Below, piece by piece: positions 8,515 to 17,838 of a DNA stretch of 64,000 nucleotides (the first letter of the stretch is position 1; each line of letters starts with the position of its first letter). The notes under the pieces are model-generated. The model made no database searches, had not been told where the DNA came from, and saw only the letters and a program-made list of their open reading frames with translations. The translations under genes and the position numbers were made by a program. Source of the stretch: Cunninghamella blakesleeana. Its lineage: Eukaryota > Mucoromycota > Mucoromycetes > Mucorales > Cunninghamellaceae. The stretch covers positions 3,825,501 through 3,889,500 of the forward strand of contig JAFCIZ010000001.1 in NCBI GenBank assembly GCA_017871115.1, given 5' to 3'.

Positions 8515-8984
8515 TGTTGTGTGGGTTTTTGTTTAAGATTTATTTTTTTTGAAATGAGGAATGAGTATTATAAGTAATATTTGATATATATAATATAATT
8601 CCAGTGAGCACCAGTTCCTGTTTTATAAGTAGAACGACTTAATATAAAGGAATAAAAATAAAATAAAATAAAAAATAAAGAAATAAAAAAATATAAAAAT
8701 TTTAAAAGGTGTAATATAGTTGCAGGATTAAAGTGAGATTTCAGTAACCGCAATGTAAAATAAATATAATAAGAAAATTTAAAAAAATAATTTTAAATTT
8801 GAGTTGTTGAAAAATATTTAAGTAAATAAATATAAAAATATAAAATAAAATAATACAGATTGTTATAAGAAATAGATAAATTCAGTAATTTGAATAAGTT
8901 ATAAGTAAAATAAATTAAAATTATAAATATGGTTTATAAAGTGGCCAAGTTTAACAATTATTTAGTAGATAATAATTTATTATA
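8515..8984 (-). repeat. LTR, type C, first part (split by the DIRS element)
   Basis: It starts 4 bp after the B' unit with tgttgtgtgggttttt and carries the block at 8601-8635. The rest lies at 13277-13404, on the other side of the DIRS element. The two halves join in the order expected from the type A LTR (tttattata, then ttgac, then aaagagaaag-like tract). Confidence 0.6.
8601..8635 (-). promoter_or_regulatory. TATA/hairpin block 6 (type C LTR)
   Basis: ccagtgagcacca followed by GTTCC...AGAAC. One end pair of the stem is lost (C opposite A). The TATA-bearing loop is unchanged. Confidence 0.5.
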
Positions 8985-8998
8985 ATTACACTTCGTTT

Positions 8999-9124
8999 GT
9001 GATAATGGTTGTTTATCAATTCTTTTCTTTATTTATTACGAAATACTACTTAGTTAAATTAAAATTTTTTTATATAAAACTGAGTTTTAAAATATTTAAA
9101 AGTTTAAAAGGAAGTAAAATTTTT

Positions 9125-9155
<31 letters not shown>

Positions 9156-9164
9156 TCTTCTTTT
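8999..9164 (+). repeat. DIRS left inverted terminal repeat
   Basis: 166 bp from gtgataatgg to atcttctttt. By eye it is identical to the reverse complement of 13061-13226, including a 28-T tract. Confidence 0.95.
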
Positions 9165-9208
9165 CGTTCGAATTACTACTTACGCACTGGACTTCCGTCG
9201 TACAAGTA

Positions 9209-10072
9209 ATGCAAGATCAACATAATAACAATAATAATGAACAACCTCCTGCATGGTTTACACAATTTGCTGCTAGATTGGATAATATGGAATCATCCAT
9301 CTATTCGTCTCGTCTTATCCAAAATGACCCTAATGTACACATTAGAAATCCTGGATCAGATTTGGATCCTACACAAGAATTATTGGACCAATGCCCTTAT
9401 ATGGCTGAAAATTTCTTTAATCGTCCTCTTCCGGATAATGATAGAAGACGATATCTATTTGACTGCCCTAAAAATTCGATTAGAAATTATGATCCACCTA
9501 AGACTAATAAGGTTAATCTTTCAAACAAGGATAAACAACATGACACCACTTTGCATAATATTCAATACCGTCTATCAGGTCTTACAAGACCTATCGATTG
9601 GTTTGCTTATAGATTACTACACTATAAATGGGATCAAGAAACGCAAACACAACAGACATTGGACTTTGTGGAAGCAATGCATGAACTGTTATCGGATATG
9701 GCTTCACACATTACTTCATTACGAACTGACAACATGTTTAACGCTTATCCTAATGTTTCAGCACCATCTAACGATCAACAAAATTATCTTATGGATCCAA
9801 AGGAATTGGCGGACCACATTAAAAATCAGCAAAGTATATATCAAAATACAAATAGAAAAACAAACAATAATAGGCCTCGACCTAGACGTTTTCAAAATAG
9901 TAACCCTCAACAGTCCTTTTCTAATATATTACCTAATAATATACAAAATAATTCGACTAGCACGGGCAATTCTAATTTATCCGAGGGTAATTTATCATCA
10001 CATCCTATACAAAATCAACAAACACGAAATAAAAATTTTCAGTCACGACAACAAACGAAGAAAAGGTTTTAA
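9209..10072 (+). CDS. DIRS Gag-like protein
   Basis: 287 aa from the ATG at 9209 (MQDQHNNNNNEQPPAWFTQF). The frame is open upstream into the left inverted repeat, but that part encodes only a poly-Phe stretch, so 9209 is the sensible start. The middle contains DPTQELLDQCPYMAENFF and a helical part (DWFAYRLLHYKWDQE). The C-terminus is Asn/Gln-rich and basic (NNRPRPRRFQ, QQTKKRF), suiting nucleic-acid binding. No zinc knuckle. It precedes and overlaps the RT frame, as in DIRS elements. Confidence 0.75.
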   Translation: MQDQHNNNNNEQPPAWFTQFAARLDNMESSIYSSRLIQNDPNVHIRNPGSDLDPTQELLDQCPYMAENFFNRPLPDNDRRRYLFDCPKNSIRNYDPPKTNKVNLSNKDKQHDTTLHNIQYRLSGLTRPIDWFAYRLLHYKWDQETQTQQTLDFVEAMHELLSDMASHITSLRTDNMFNAYPNVSAPSNDQQNYLMDPKELADHIKNQQSIYQNTNRKTNNNRPRPRRFQNSNPQQSFSNILPNNIQNNSTSTGNSNLSEGNLSSHPIQNQQTRNKNFQSRQQTKKRF

Positions 10073-11967
10073 CACAGGTAGGTGGTCGTTTATCCTTCTT
10101 TGCATCCTCTTGGTCACATCATCTACATTATTCCGTACATCCATGGATTCATCAAATCATAAAGAAAGGATATCGAATACCAACCAACCCACGTCCACCT
10201 CTAACCCTTCCTCATCTATTTCAACCACTTCACCTTCCGTCAACTTCATCCAACAACGCTATAGAATTAGAAATACAAACACTTTTATCCAAACAAGCAA
10301 TAGAATTGGCACCTCCAAACCCGGGATTCTTTTCCAACCTCTTCGTAATTCCCAAAAAGGATGGGGGTTTACGCCCAGTCCTCAATTTGAAAACACTGAA
10401 CAACTATTTGCCACAACAACATTTCAAAATGGAAACGCTATCAACAATTGCCAAATTGATTCAACCCAACGACTATCTAACATCAATAGACTTACAAGAT
10501 GCATTCCATCACATAGCCGTGCACCCTCATTCACGTCACCTTCTACGTTTTCATTGGAAAAACAAGAATTACCAATACAAGGTACTACCATTTGGCCTCA
10601 GTCTTTCGCCACTCATCTTTACCAAGGTACTAAAACCAGTCTTGCAATGGGCACGCAGGAAAGGAATACGCATTACAGCATACCTCGACGACCTTCTAAT
10701 AATAGCCAAGACGCATCAACAATCCATTCAACATACAGAGATGGTAGTAAAGAAACTAACACAATTAGGATGGCTAATGAACCTAAAGAAATCGTCGCTT
10801 CTTCCTCTTCAAAAGATCAACCACTTAGGAATGACAATAGATACTCAGGCTATGATGATATCAGTACCAGGGAAAAAGATCAGATCCATACGTCGGATGG
10901 CTTACAAACTTCTGCACCTATCATCAACCTCGTGGACAACTCTATCCAGATTTGTGGGAACCGCATTAGCCACGCAAATAGGGAATCAACAAGCACGTTA
11001 CAGAACAAGACACCTAATTCAAATGATCAATTCACACCGCAATCAACCATCCTGTCCCATCACACCTCACATCAAAGCAGAACTTCTTTGGTGGATATCC
11101 CAACTGATCAAATGGAATGGCAATCACATTCTTTCCCACATTCCAACGACACAAATATTCACAGATGCATCCAATCAAGGTTGGGCAGCCATATGGGATG
11201 GCAAACAGATCACAGGACAGTGGTCAACAACAGAAGATTCACTTCACATCAATGCCAAAGAACTATTAGTGATTCAAAAATTCATTCAACAGGTCAATCT
11301 ACCTCAACATCACCATCTACAATTTTGCATGGACAACAGATCAGCGATGGCTTACCTTCAACATTATGGTGGCACTCGTTCCTCAACACTGAATTCGATA
11401 GCAATGAGAATTTGGAAAACATGCTTCCACCACTCTCTTTACCTAACAACACTTTATGTACCATCCAAGCTGAATCCAGCGGACGCTCCATCCAGACAAC
11501 TACACCAGGAAATAGAATGGTCGCTACCGAGGAAAACATTCAATTGGATAAATCGTTTGTGGGGTCCTCATCATATAGACCTCTTTGCATCACATCAAAA
11601 CCATCAACTTCCACTTTATGTCACTCACCAATTTCATCCTCAAGCCACTTGGATCAACGCCTTCTCCAGGAATTGGACGACGATACCAGGTCGCCTTTAT
11701 TTAGCCCCTCCATGGAACTTGATACTATCAACAGCACAGCGCCTTCTCCAACAACCAAAAACAGCAACATTATTAACACCCAACTGGCCAACTGCTCCGT
11801 GGTATCCTCTCCTTCTACAATTAACTCATCAGAATCCTTTGCTTCTGCGGCATCATCAACTAATACATCCTCATCAAAACCAATTACTCCACAAAAACGA
11901 CCTTTGGACAATGCTAGCATGGAATATTCAACCTCAAAAAATAAAAGACAAAAATCAACAAAATTAA
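10033..11967 (+). CDS. DIRS reverse transcriptase, RNase H and methyltransferase-like domain
   Basis: The frame opens after a stop at 10030-10032 and overlaps the gag end in the -1 frame. It has no ATG before the RT domain. The N-terminus has the DIRS signature VGGRLSFFASSW. RT motifs are NLFVIPKKDGGLRPVLNLK, SIDLQDAFHHIAVHP and the active site TAYLDDLLIIA. RNase H follows with IFTDASNQGWAAIW and INAKELLVIQ. The C-terminal third has IDLFASHQNHQLPLYV, LAPPWNLI and LLTPNWPTAPWYP, which match the DAM-like methyltransferase region found in DIRS elements. Expression needs frameshifting, re-initiation or a non-ATG start. Confidence 0.9.
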   Translation, partial: KFSVTTTNEEKVLTQVGGRLSFFASSWSHHLHYSVHPWIHQIIKKGYRIPTNPRPPLTLPHLFQPLHLPSTSSNNAIELEIQTLLSKQAIELAPPNPGFFSNLFVIPKKDGGLRPVLNLKTLNNYLPQQHFKMETLSTIAKLIQPNDYLTSIDLQDAFHHIAVHPHSRHLLRFHWKNKNYQYKVLPFGLSLSPLIFTKVLKPVLQWARRKGIRITAYLDDLLIIAKTHQQSIQHTEMVVKKLTQLGWLMNLKKSSLLPLQKINHLGMTIDTQAMMISVPGKKIRSIRRMAYKLLHLSSTSWTTLSRFVGTALATQIGNQQARYRTRHLIQMINSHRNQPSCPITPHIKAELLWWISQLIKWNGNHILSHIPTTQIFTDASNQGWAAIWDGKQITGQWSTTEDSLHINAKELLVIQKFIQQVNLPQHHHLQFCMDNRSAMAYLQHYGGTRSSTLNSIAMRIWKTCFHHSLYLTTLYVPSKLNPADAPSRQLHQEIEWSLPRKTFNWINRLWGPHHIDLFASHQNHQLPLYVTHQFHPQATWINAFSRNWTTIPGRLYLAPPWNLILSTAQRLLQQPKTATLLTPNWPTAPWYPLLLQLTHQNPLLLRHHQLIHPHQNQLLHKNDLWTMLAWNIQPQKIKDKNQQN

Positions 11968-12950
11968 CAGATCTAGCCAACAACATCATATCTAGTAAAA
12001 GATATTCAAAAACATATAATTATCGTTTCAGAGCCTTTCAAGTTTGGTACGAAGAGAATGGCTTTGATTTCGATAATCATCCTCATATCACTTATGTAAA
12101 CTACATGGCCCATTTATATTTCAACAACCAATTAAAAATATCTTCTCTTATTACCTATTCTAGCTCCATAATGAACATGTTACCCATCTCCACACAAACA
12201 TACATAAAATCCAGACGCGAATATATTGATTTTATTAAAGGATTAAAAAATCGTAACATTAAACCACCAACACAATGGGAATATGATATTTCACCTGCTT
12301 TACAACATATTAAAGATCTAGGTAATAATAGTACACTACAATTGCTAGACCTTACAAAGAAAACCATTTGGTTGTTAGCCATGTCAGGTTTCCTTAGACC
12401 ATCCGATATTGCACGAATTGATTTGGACCAAATTCGTTTCGGTAATCTTGATAGTATAACCTTGTTAATCGTAGCACCAAAAGAGAAAAGAGGAGGATCA
12501 CATATTACAAGAACAGTCAACATACAGCCCAATTCCGATCCACTTCTTTGCCCGGTAGCAGCCTTTAAGCAATACTATAATCTAATAAAAACAATACATT
12601 GTTATCAGCCACACCCTATTATCCCTGATAGCAATATTAATATGGTATTTCGCAGTTCAAGAAACATAAACCAAGCACTTACTGTTCAAAGAATTGCAAA
12701 ACATATAAGTTTTTATATGTCTATGGTAACTCGTTCTAAGAATGCACCATTACCGAAGGCTCGTGCACTTGCATCTACATTAGCTGCACAAGCTGGTGTA
12801 CCAATTGATGACATTGTTGCTCATGGTAATTGGTCTTCAAAAGCTATATTCGAACAATTCTATAGAATTTCATCAGTAACAGCAACGAATTTTACGGATA
12901 TAACTCTGAATAAACAACCATTATCACAAACGAAGTGTAATATTATGTAA
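11712..12950 (+). CDS. DIRS tyrosine recombinase (integrase)
   Basis: About 412 aa if the ATG at 11712 is used; the frame is open further upstream inside the RT region, so the start is uncertain. The N-terminal part is Ser/Thr-rich. The core-binding-like region is YSKTYNYRFRAFQVWYEENG. The catalytic part has the first Arg in SGFLRPSDIARID, then RGGSHITRTV, a region LPKARALASTLAAQAGV where the second basic box is expected, His/Trp in AHGNWSS, and the nucleophile Tyr in FEQFYR. It overlaps the RT ORF by about 256 bp in another frame, and its stop lies inside the internal complementary region. This enzyme inserts a circular DNA copy without target duplication. Confidence 0.88.
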   Translation: MELDTINSTAPSPTTKNSNIINTQLANCSVVSSPSTINSSESFASAASSTNTSSSKPITPQKRPLDNASMEYSTSKNKRQKSTKLTDLANNIISSKRYSKTYNYRFRAFQVWYEENGFDFDNHPHITYVNYMAHLYFNNQLKISSLITYSSSIMNMLPISTQTYIKSRREYIDFIKGLKNRNIKPPTQWEYDISPALQHIKDLGNNSTLQLLDLTKKTIWLLAMSGFLRPSDIARIDLDQIRFGNLDSITLLIVAPKEKRGGSHITRTVNIQPNSDPLLCPVAAFKQYYNLIKTIHCYQPHPIIPDSNINMVFRSSRNINQALTVQRIAKHISFYMSMVTRSKNAPLPKARALASTLAAQAGVPIDDIVAHGNWSSKAIFEQFYRISSVTATNFTDITLNKQPLSQTKCNIM

Positions 12951-13006
12951 TACGAATACTTTATGAAGTATTTAACATATTACACGAGTAAGTGATAATG
13001 GTTGTT
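12911..13006 (+). repeat. DIRS internal complementary region
   Basis: 12911-12941 is the reverse complement of 8985-9015 and 12942-13006 that of 13212-13276. The two pieces abut with no gap, so this region is a splint spanning the joined element ends, as in the DIRS model of circular DNA synthesis. Confidence 0.95.
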
Positions 13007-13060
13007 CCCGCCCTCCCTCCGCATTCTTTGTAACTTATTATTAAACTTACGTATTCTACA

Positions 13061-13069
13061 AAAAGAAGA

Positions 13070-13100
<31 letters not shown>

Positions 13101-13226
13101 AAAAATTTTACTTCCTTTTAAACTTTTAAATATTTTAAAACTCAGTTTTATATAAAAAAATTTTAATTTAACTAAGTAGTATTTCGTAATAAATAAAGAA
13201 AAGAATTGATAAACAACCATTATCAC
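13061..13226 (-). repeat. DIRS right inverted terminal repeat
   Basis: Reverse complement of 8999-9164, including 28 A residues. A further 50 bp (13227-13276) completes the right end and is represented only in the internal complementary region. Confidence 0.95.
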
Positions 13227-13276
13227 TTACTCGTGTAATATGTTAAATACTTCATAAAGTATTCGTATTACATAAT

Positions 13277-13404
13277 AAAACTTGACAGTTTAAAAAAAAG
13301 AAAGAGAGAAAAATTAGTTCTATTTATACTAAAAAAATTTAAAAATTTAAAAGAGTGAGGATTAGTAAGATAATATTTGGAATCGGCATCAGTAATACAA
13401 AACA
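13277..13404 (-). repeat. LTR, type C, second part
   Basis: Continues the type C LTR after the DIRS insertion: ttgacagttt, then a purine tract and tctatttatact, as in the type A LTR. On the minus strand it would begin TGTTTTGTATTAC. That outer limit is inferred. Confidence 0.5.
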
Positions 13405-13985
13405 TGGCCCAAAAAAAGAAAGAAAAAAGAAAAAATCAGAGAGCATATCGCTAACAAACCGCAAAATAAAATAAAGAAATGGCATAAAAAGTTAGAGATA
13501 TCCAAAAATTAACTTTATGGAAGTTCAAAAGACATTTTACAGTATTTGATGAAGTATGTTTAATAGCCTATGATATATACAATAATAATGATAGAGAAGT
13601 TATATTAAAATTTATGTTCTCAGTTAAAATATTTTTAAAAAATAGAAAATTAACATTTTTAATCAAGTTTTAGCATCTTAAATAAATTAATAGCAATAGT
13701 AATATAATAATATAAATACATTAAATATCTAGATTTTTATATTAAAATAATAATAATAGTAATAATAATATATGTATTAAGTTTATTTAATTATAATTAA
13801 ATAACCAAGTGTCAGTTAACTGCTTACAATACTTATGAAATATTCAAAAAACCAAAGTTCTTTATATATACAAAACTAATTTATCTACTTATATATTTAT
13901 TTTCAACATAATAACAATCCTATTCTATATTATAATAATGGTGTGATGATATACAATGAATATATTCTTTTTAATAATCGAAAAA
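13405..13985. other. Intergenic, no gene seen
   Basis: AT-rich, with purine tracts near 13410-13440 and short AAT repeats around 13740-13770. It separates the retrotransposon nest from the 3' end of RIO1. No ORF, tRNA or conserved motif seen. Confidence 0.5.
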
Positions 13986-14715
13986 TTATTTCTTCTTATT
14001 TCTACTTGTTTTTATTTTTCTTTTCTTTTCAGCTTTTGGTAATTTATGTTTTCTTTTTTCTCTAGCTTCTTCTTTTGCTTTTTGTTTTCTTTCCTTTTTG
14101 GCATCTTTATCTTCATTCTTCTTTCCCTTGGGTGTTTTTGTTTTAGATTTGCCATCATCATTTTCGTCATTACTTTCACTATCATCATCATCTTCTGCAC
14201 TGTTATCTTCTTCACTATCATCTTCCTCTTCCTCTTCCTCTTCCTCTTCCTCTTCTTCATCTTCATGATTTTTTTTCTTGTCCTTGATTGACTTCATTTC
14301 CTTTTCTTTTTTTAAAGTTGTTGTTTTTGATGTCGTATCCATTAATTTCATTTTATTTAATTGTGATGATATTGATGTTTTAGTTTCATAGTTAGATTGA
14401 ATGGCAGATTCGTCTAATAAGTTAGCATAAACAAGCTATCGTCGATGTAGGTGTTAGATAGTTTTTAAAAATAAAATAAAAGTTTCCTTTGATAAATATT
14501 TTTTTAAAAAATAGGCATGTATCCAAGTATATATTTGAAAAAATAAAAAAAATAAAACTTACATCTTGACCTTCTCCTTCAGCAATTAATCTTGTATCTC
14601 TTTCGACATCAACAACTTCATTTAAAGTTTGAGGTATATAAGACTTCATAAAGATATCTTCTTCTAATAAATTTCTTTCCTTATTAGGTTCTGCATTTAA
14701 TTTCGATTGAATCTA

Positions 14716-14747
<32 letters not shown>

Positions 14748-16314
14748 AGGTTATTATTATAATATATCTATATACATATGATAATAGTATTGTAATAAAA
14801 AAAAAAGGTTTTTATTTTTACTTACCTTTTCTAAAGCATCATCCACTTCGTGATCTTCATTCCCAATGGTAACATCAGTGACAAATTGAAACAGTTCCAT
14901 TAAACTCATTACTTGGACACCTTTTTTAGCAAAGTAATCCGTCACGTTAGCAAGATCTTTACGTAAAAATTCGGAAGCATGAGGATGGTCGTGTTCAACA
15001 GATTGAGATACATCGATGATATATAAAGTACGAGAGTGATATAATAAATTGTATTCTGATAAATCGGCGTGAACTAATTTACATACTTGATACATTTTAC
15101 GAACATTTTTAATAAGTTGATAATATAATTTAGGATATCTTGATGTTTCAATTTGAGCATCTTTTAATCTTGGATAAGCCCTGATAATATATAGTAAATA
15201 ATAAAATAATTCGATTAGGTTAAAAAATGAAATTGGGAAAAAAGTACTCGTTCCGTTATTTTGATCAATTCATCTATTGATTACCATCCATTTTTATCAC
15301 CTAAAAATTCCATTACTAAGACATGCATGCGTAAAACCAAAGCTTCAGGAGAAGGTATACCGGCTTGATGAATACGACGAAGATTTCTCATTTCCTTTTC
15401 AGCCCACACTTTAACCATTTTACGAGGATTTGATTTACTATAACCATGACGGAAGCGATATTCACCTGTAACATACCGATCCCGATCTTTAAAAGTTAAA
15501 ATAGACGTTTTATAAACTTTAATAGCACGGTGTTGACCATCTTCGGTTGATGCATGGTACACATTGGCTTCTTTTCCTGTACTAACACATCCATTGATTT
15601 CAAAGAAGATTCCACGATTCAACATTTTAAAAAGAATAATTCTAGTTCTTGGATCTAATACCTGTTCCACTGTGGCACGATCTGCTTTATCCTTTTGTGT
15701 TGTTCTAAAAATAAAATAGAATAGAATAAGTAAAAAAAAAAGTCAATCTCATTCTCATTTTCTTCCACATATATTGATTTATCAACTTACTTGTCACCGC
15801 CTGCCTTTTTACTACCTAGCTTAATATCGCTTGCAACAGAAGGGGACATAGCACTTGGCACATACTGATCTACATGAATTCTACTAGCAAATTTTCCAAG
15901 GACTTCAATTTGACTTTCCAATTTTTGTTTTTTGGCTTCAATATCGTCAGTTGTTGTTCCCATATTATTATTATTAATATTATTGTTAGTTTGGGTTATC
16001 ACTGTTTTCTTTTTATTAACTATAGGTGCAGGGCTATTATTATCTGAAGTTGCTGATACTTGTTGTTTTAATTTATTATATTGTTTTGTAAAATCTATTA
16101 TAAGTAAATGGTAAATATTTTAGCAAGTATTTAATAAGCTATATAGTAGATTGTATATTAATTATAGTAATAATAATGATAATAATAATAAAAGTGTACC
16201 TCCAGAAACTGAATCCCACATATCTGTATCATTTAACTCATCGTCAAGATAATCATCATAGTCATCATAGTTATCTTCATAGTCAATGTATTCGTCTTGA
16301 TTTAATTCCGTCAT
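13986..16314 (-). CDS. RIO1: RIO1 atypical serine kinase/ATPase
   Basis: Six exons (16314-16200, 16094-15791, 15704-15285, 15180-14826, 14712-14563, 14435-13986) give 597 aa, near the family size. RIO1 acts in late 40S ribosomal subunit maturation in the cytoplasm. The kinase region starts [10 protein letters not shown]. The ATP loop is [11 protein letters not shown], the Lys is in RAIKVYK, the catalytic loop is VHADLSEYN, and the metal site is [20 protein letters not shown], a RIO1 signature. The N-terminus is acidic ([16 protein letters not shown]). The C-terminus has a long Glu/Asp run followed by a Lys/Arg-rich tail. Splice sites are canonical GT..AG. Expression may use the GAGCTTAAATT-like motif about 60 bp upstream. 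Confidence 0.95.
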
Positions 16315-16723
16315 ATCGTATAATCGTATTTTTTTCTGAAAAAAAAAAAAAAGAAAAAGAAAAAGAAAAAAATTTAAGCTCGATTTTTTTTAAAAAAATA
16401 TACTCAGCCACCAGCCAATAATTTGCATTAATTGGCTTAACTGTTCCTTTTTTAGTATTAAAATACAAATAGTAGTTTGGTCATAGGTAAAGTAGCTTTT
16501 ATTTTATTTTTAATAAAAACATTTATAATAAAATATTAATTAATATGTTAAATAAATAATTAAAGGTATTCTTTTTTTTTTTTCTGTTGAATAAATATAT
16601 AAAAAAAATTATGTATACAAATAAAAGAGTTGAAGGATGGTTGAACATGCACAAGAATAATAATAAAAAATCAAATATTTATAAGAAAGGTATAAAAAGT
16701 ATATATAACAAATATAAAAATAA
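16315..16723. other. Intergenic: RIO1 promoter and MTHFR 3' region
   Basis: Contains AATTTAAGCTCG at 16371-16382, a 12-mer also found upstream of the gene starting at 31317, plus A- and T-tracts. No ORF of note. No sequence resembling the missing C-terminal half of MTHFR was seen here. Confidence 0.5.
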
Positions 16724-17838
16724 TTATTTTGTAGAAGGTTGAATTAAATTCAAACGTTCAAGAATAATACGAGTAGATCTTTCCAAGTTAAACGTATAAA
16801 AGTGAACACCTTTAATACCAGCTTTTTGCATAGCTTCGATAAATTTAATAGTTAATTGAATACCATATTCTTTAATAGCTGCATCATCTTCTTTAATAGG
16901 TTCCAAATCATTCCAGATCGATTCAGGAACGTGATTATCATTAAAGGAAATTACTCTTTTAAGGCCTTGATAATTTTGAATAGGAAAGACGCCTGGTAAA
17001 ATAGGACAAGTGATGCCAATATCTCTACATTTTTTAACAAAATCTAAAAACATATCTACATCATAAAATAATTGAGTGACAATTAAATCGGCTCCGGCAT
17101 CCACTTTAGCTTTTAAATGTTTTAAGTCGTCTTCTTTGGATGGGTTATCAATGTGTCCTTCAGGATGACCTATATATTATTTTTTAATAAAATAAAATGA
17201 ATATAAATAAAATAAAATAAAAAAGGGTGAAATATGTATATGTTTGTCAAAAAAAAAAACCAAGCTTTACCAGCAACAGCAATACCAAAATAATCGCCAT
17301 ATTTTTCACGGATATATTTAACAAGATCAATTGCATTATTGAAGCCTCCTTCACATGATTCCCATTTATCTTGACCATGAGGAGGATCCCCTCTTAAAGC
17401 TAAAATATTTTGACATCCACAAGCTTTAGCAGCTTCTAAAGCTTTATCAACTTCTTCACATGGCATATTAGTACAGGTAAGATGCATCATAGTTTCTACT
17501 CCTGAAACTTGTTGTGCTGTTTTCACTATTTCTGTTGTTAAAGCTGATGTTGTTCCACCTGCTCCCCATGTTACGTCAATAAATTCTGGTCCATATTGTT
17601 TCATACGGTCGATACGATCATATAAATTTTTTATACCCTTTTTATTTATTAATTTATTTTTTAAATAAAAAAGAAAAGAATAATAGAAAAAGGTGAGTTT
17701 ATTTTATTTTATATTTAATGGTGAGCTTTTATAGATATATATTATATCTACCTGAGGTGTTTTAGGTGGAAAGTATTCAAAAGACCAATAAACTCGACCT
17801 TCTTCTTCAGCTTTTTTAATTTTATCAATAACTTTCAT
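16724..17838 (-). CDS. Methylenetetrahydrofolate reductase, catalytic domain only
   Basis: Three exons (17838-17752, 17637-17271, 17169-16724) encode 299 aa starting [18 protein letters not shown]. The enzyme reduces 5,10-methylene-THF to 5-methyl-THF for methionine synthesis. TIM-barrel motifs are clear: [75 protein letters not shown] and [12 protein letters not shown]. Typical eukaryotic enzymes are 600-700 aa, with a C-terminal S-adenosylmethionine-binding regulatory domain. Here the frame stops right after [13 protein letters not shown], with no exon for that domain downstream. It may be a bacterial-style unregulated form or a shortened paralogue. No frameshift is evident. Confidence 0.93.

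Larger units (their letters stand above)
8985..13276 (+). mobile_element. DIRS-type tyrosine-recombinase retrotransposon, complete
   Basis: A 4292-bp element with inverted terminal repeats, gag, RT/RNase H/methyltransferase-like and tyrosine recombinase ORFs, and an internal complementary region. The ends follow from that region: 12911-12941 is the complement of the left end and 12942-13006 the complement of the right end, abutting exactly. No target duplication is expected for this group, because insertion uses the recombinase. All ORFs are open and the inverted repeats look identical, so the copy is probably recent. It is inserted in an older LTR. Confidence 0.93.

Noticed and set aside
5531..8635. 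CRISPR-like array of spaced repeats
   Set aside because: Spacing is irregular (about 200-880 bp), the host is eukaryotic, and each repeat is part of a longer LTR alignment.
9237..11711. Long open frame upstream of the DIRS recombinase, up to 1237 codons in total
   Set aside because: The part before about 11700 overlaps gag and RT in a third frame and is low-complexity Ser/Thr/Asn with no domain. Only the C-terminal part is the recombinase.
14012..14291. Lys/Met-rich and Phe-rich ORFs in the RIO1 tail region
   Set aside because: Alternative frames of the acidic and basic C-terminal tail of RIO1, whose proper frame is fixed by the splice sites.
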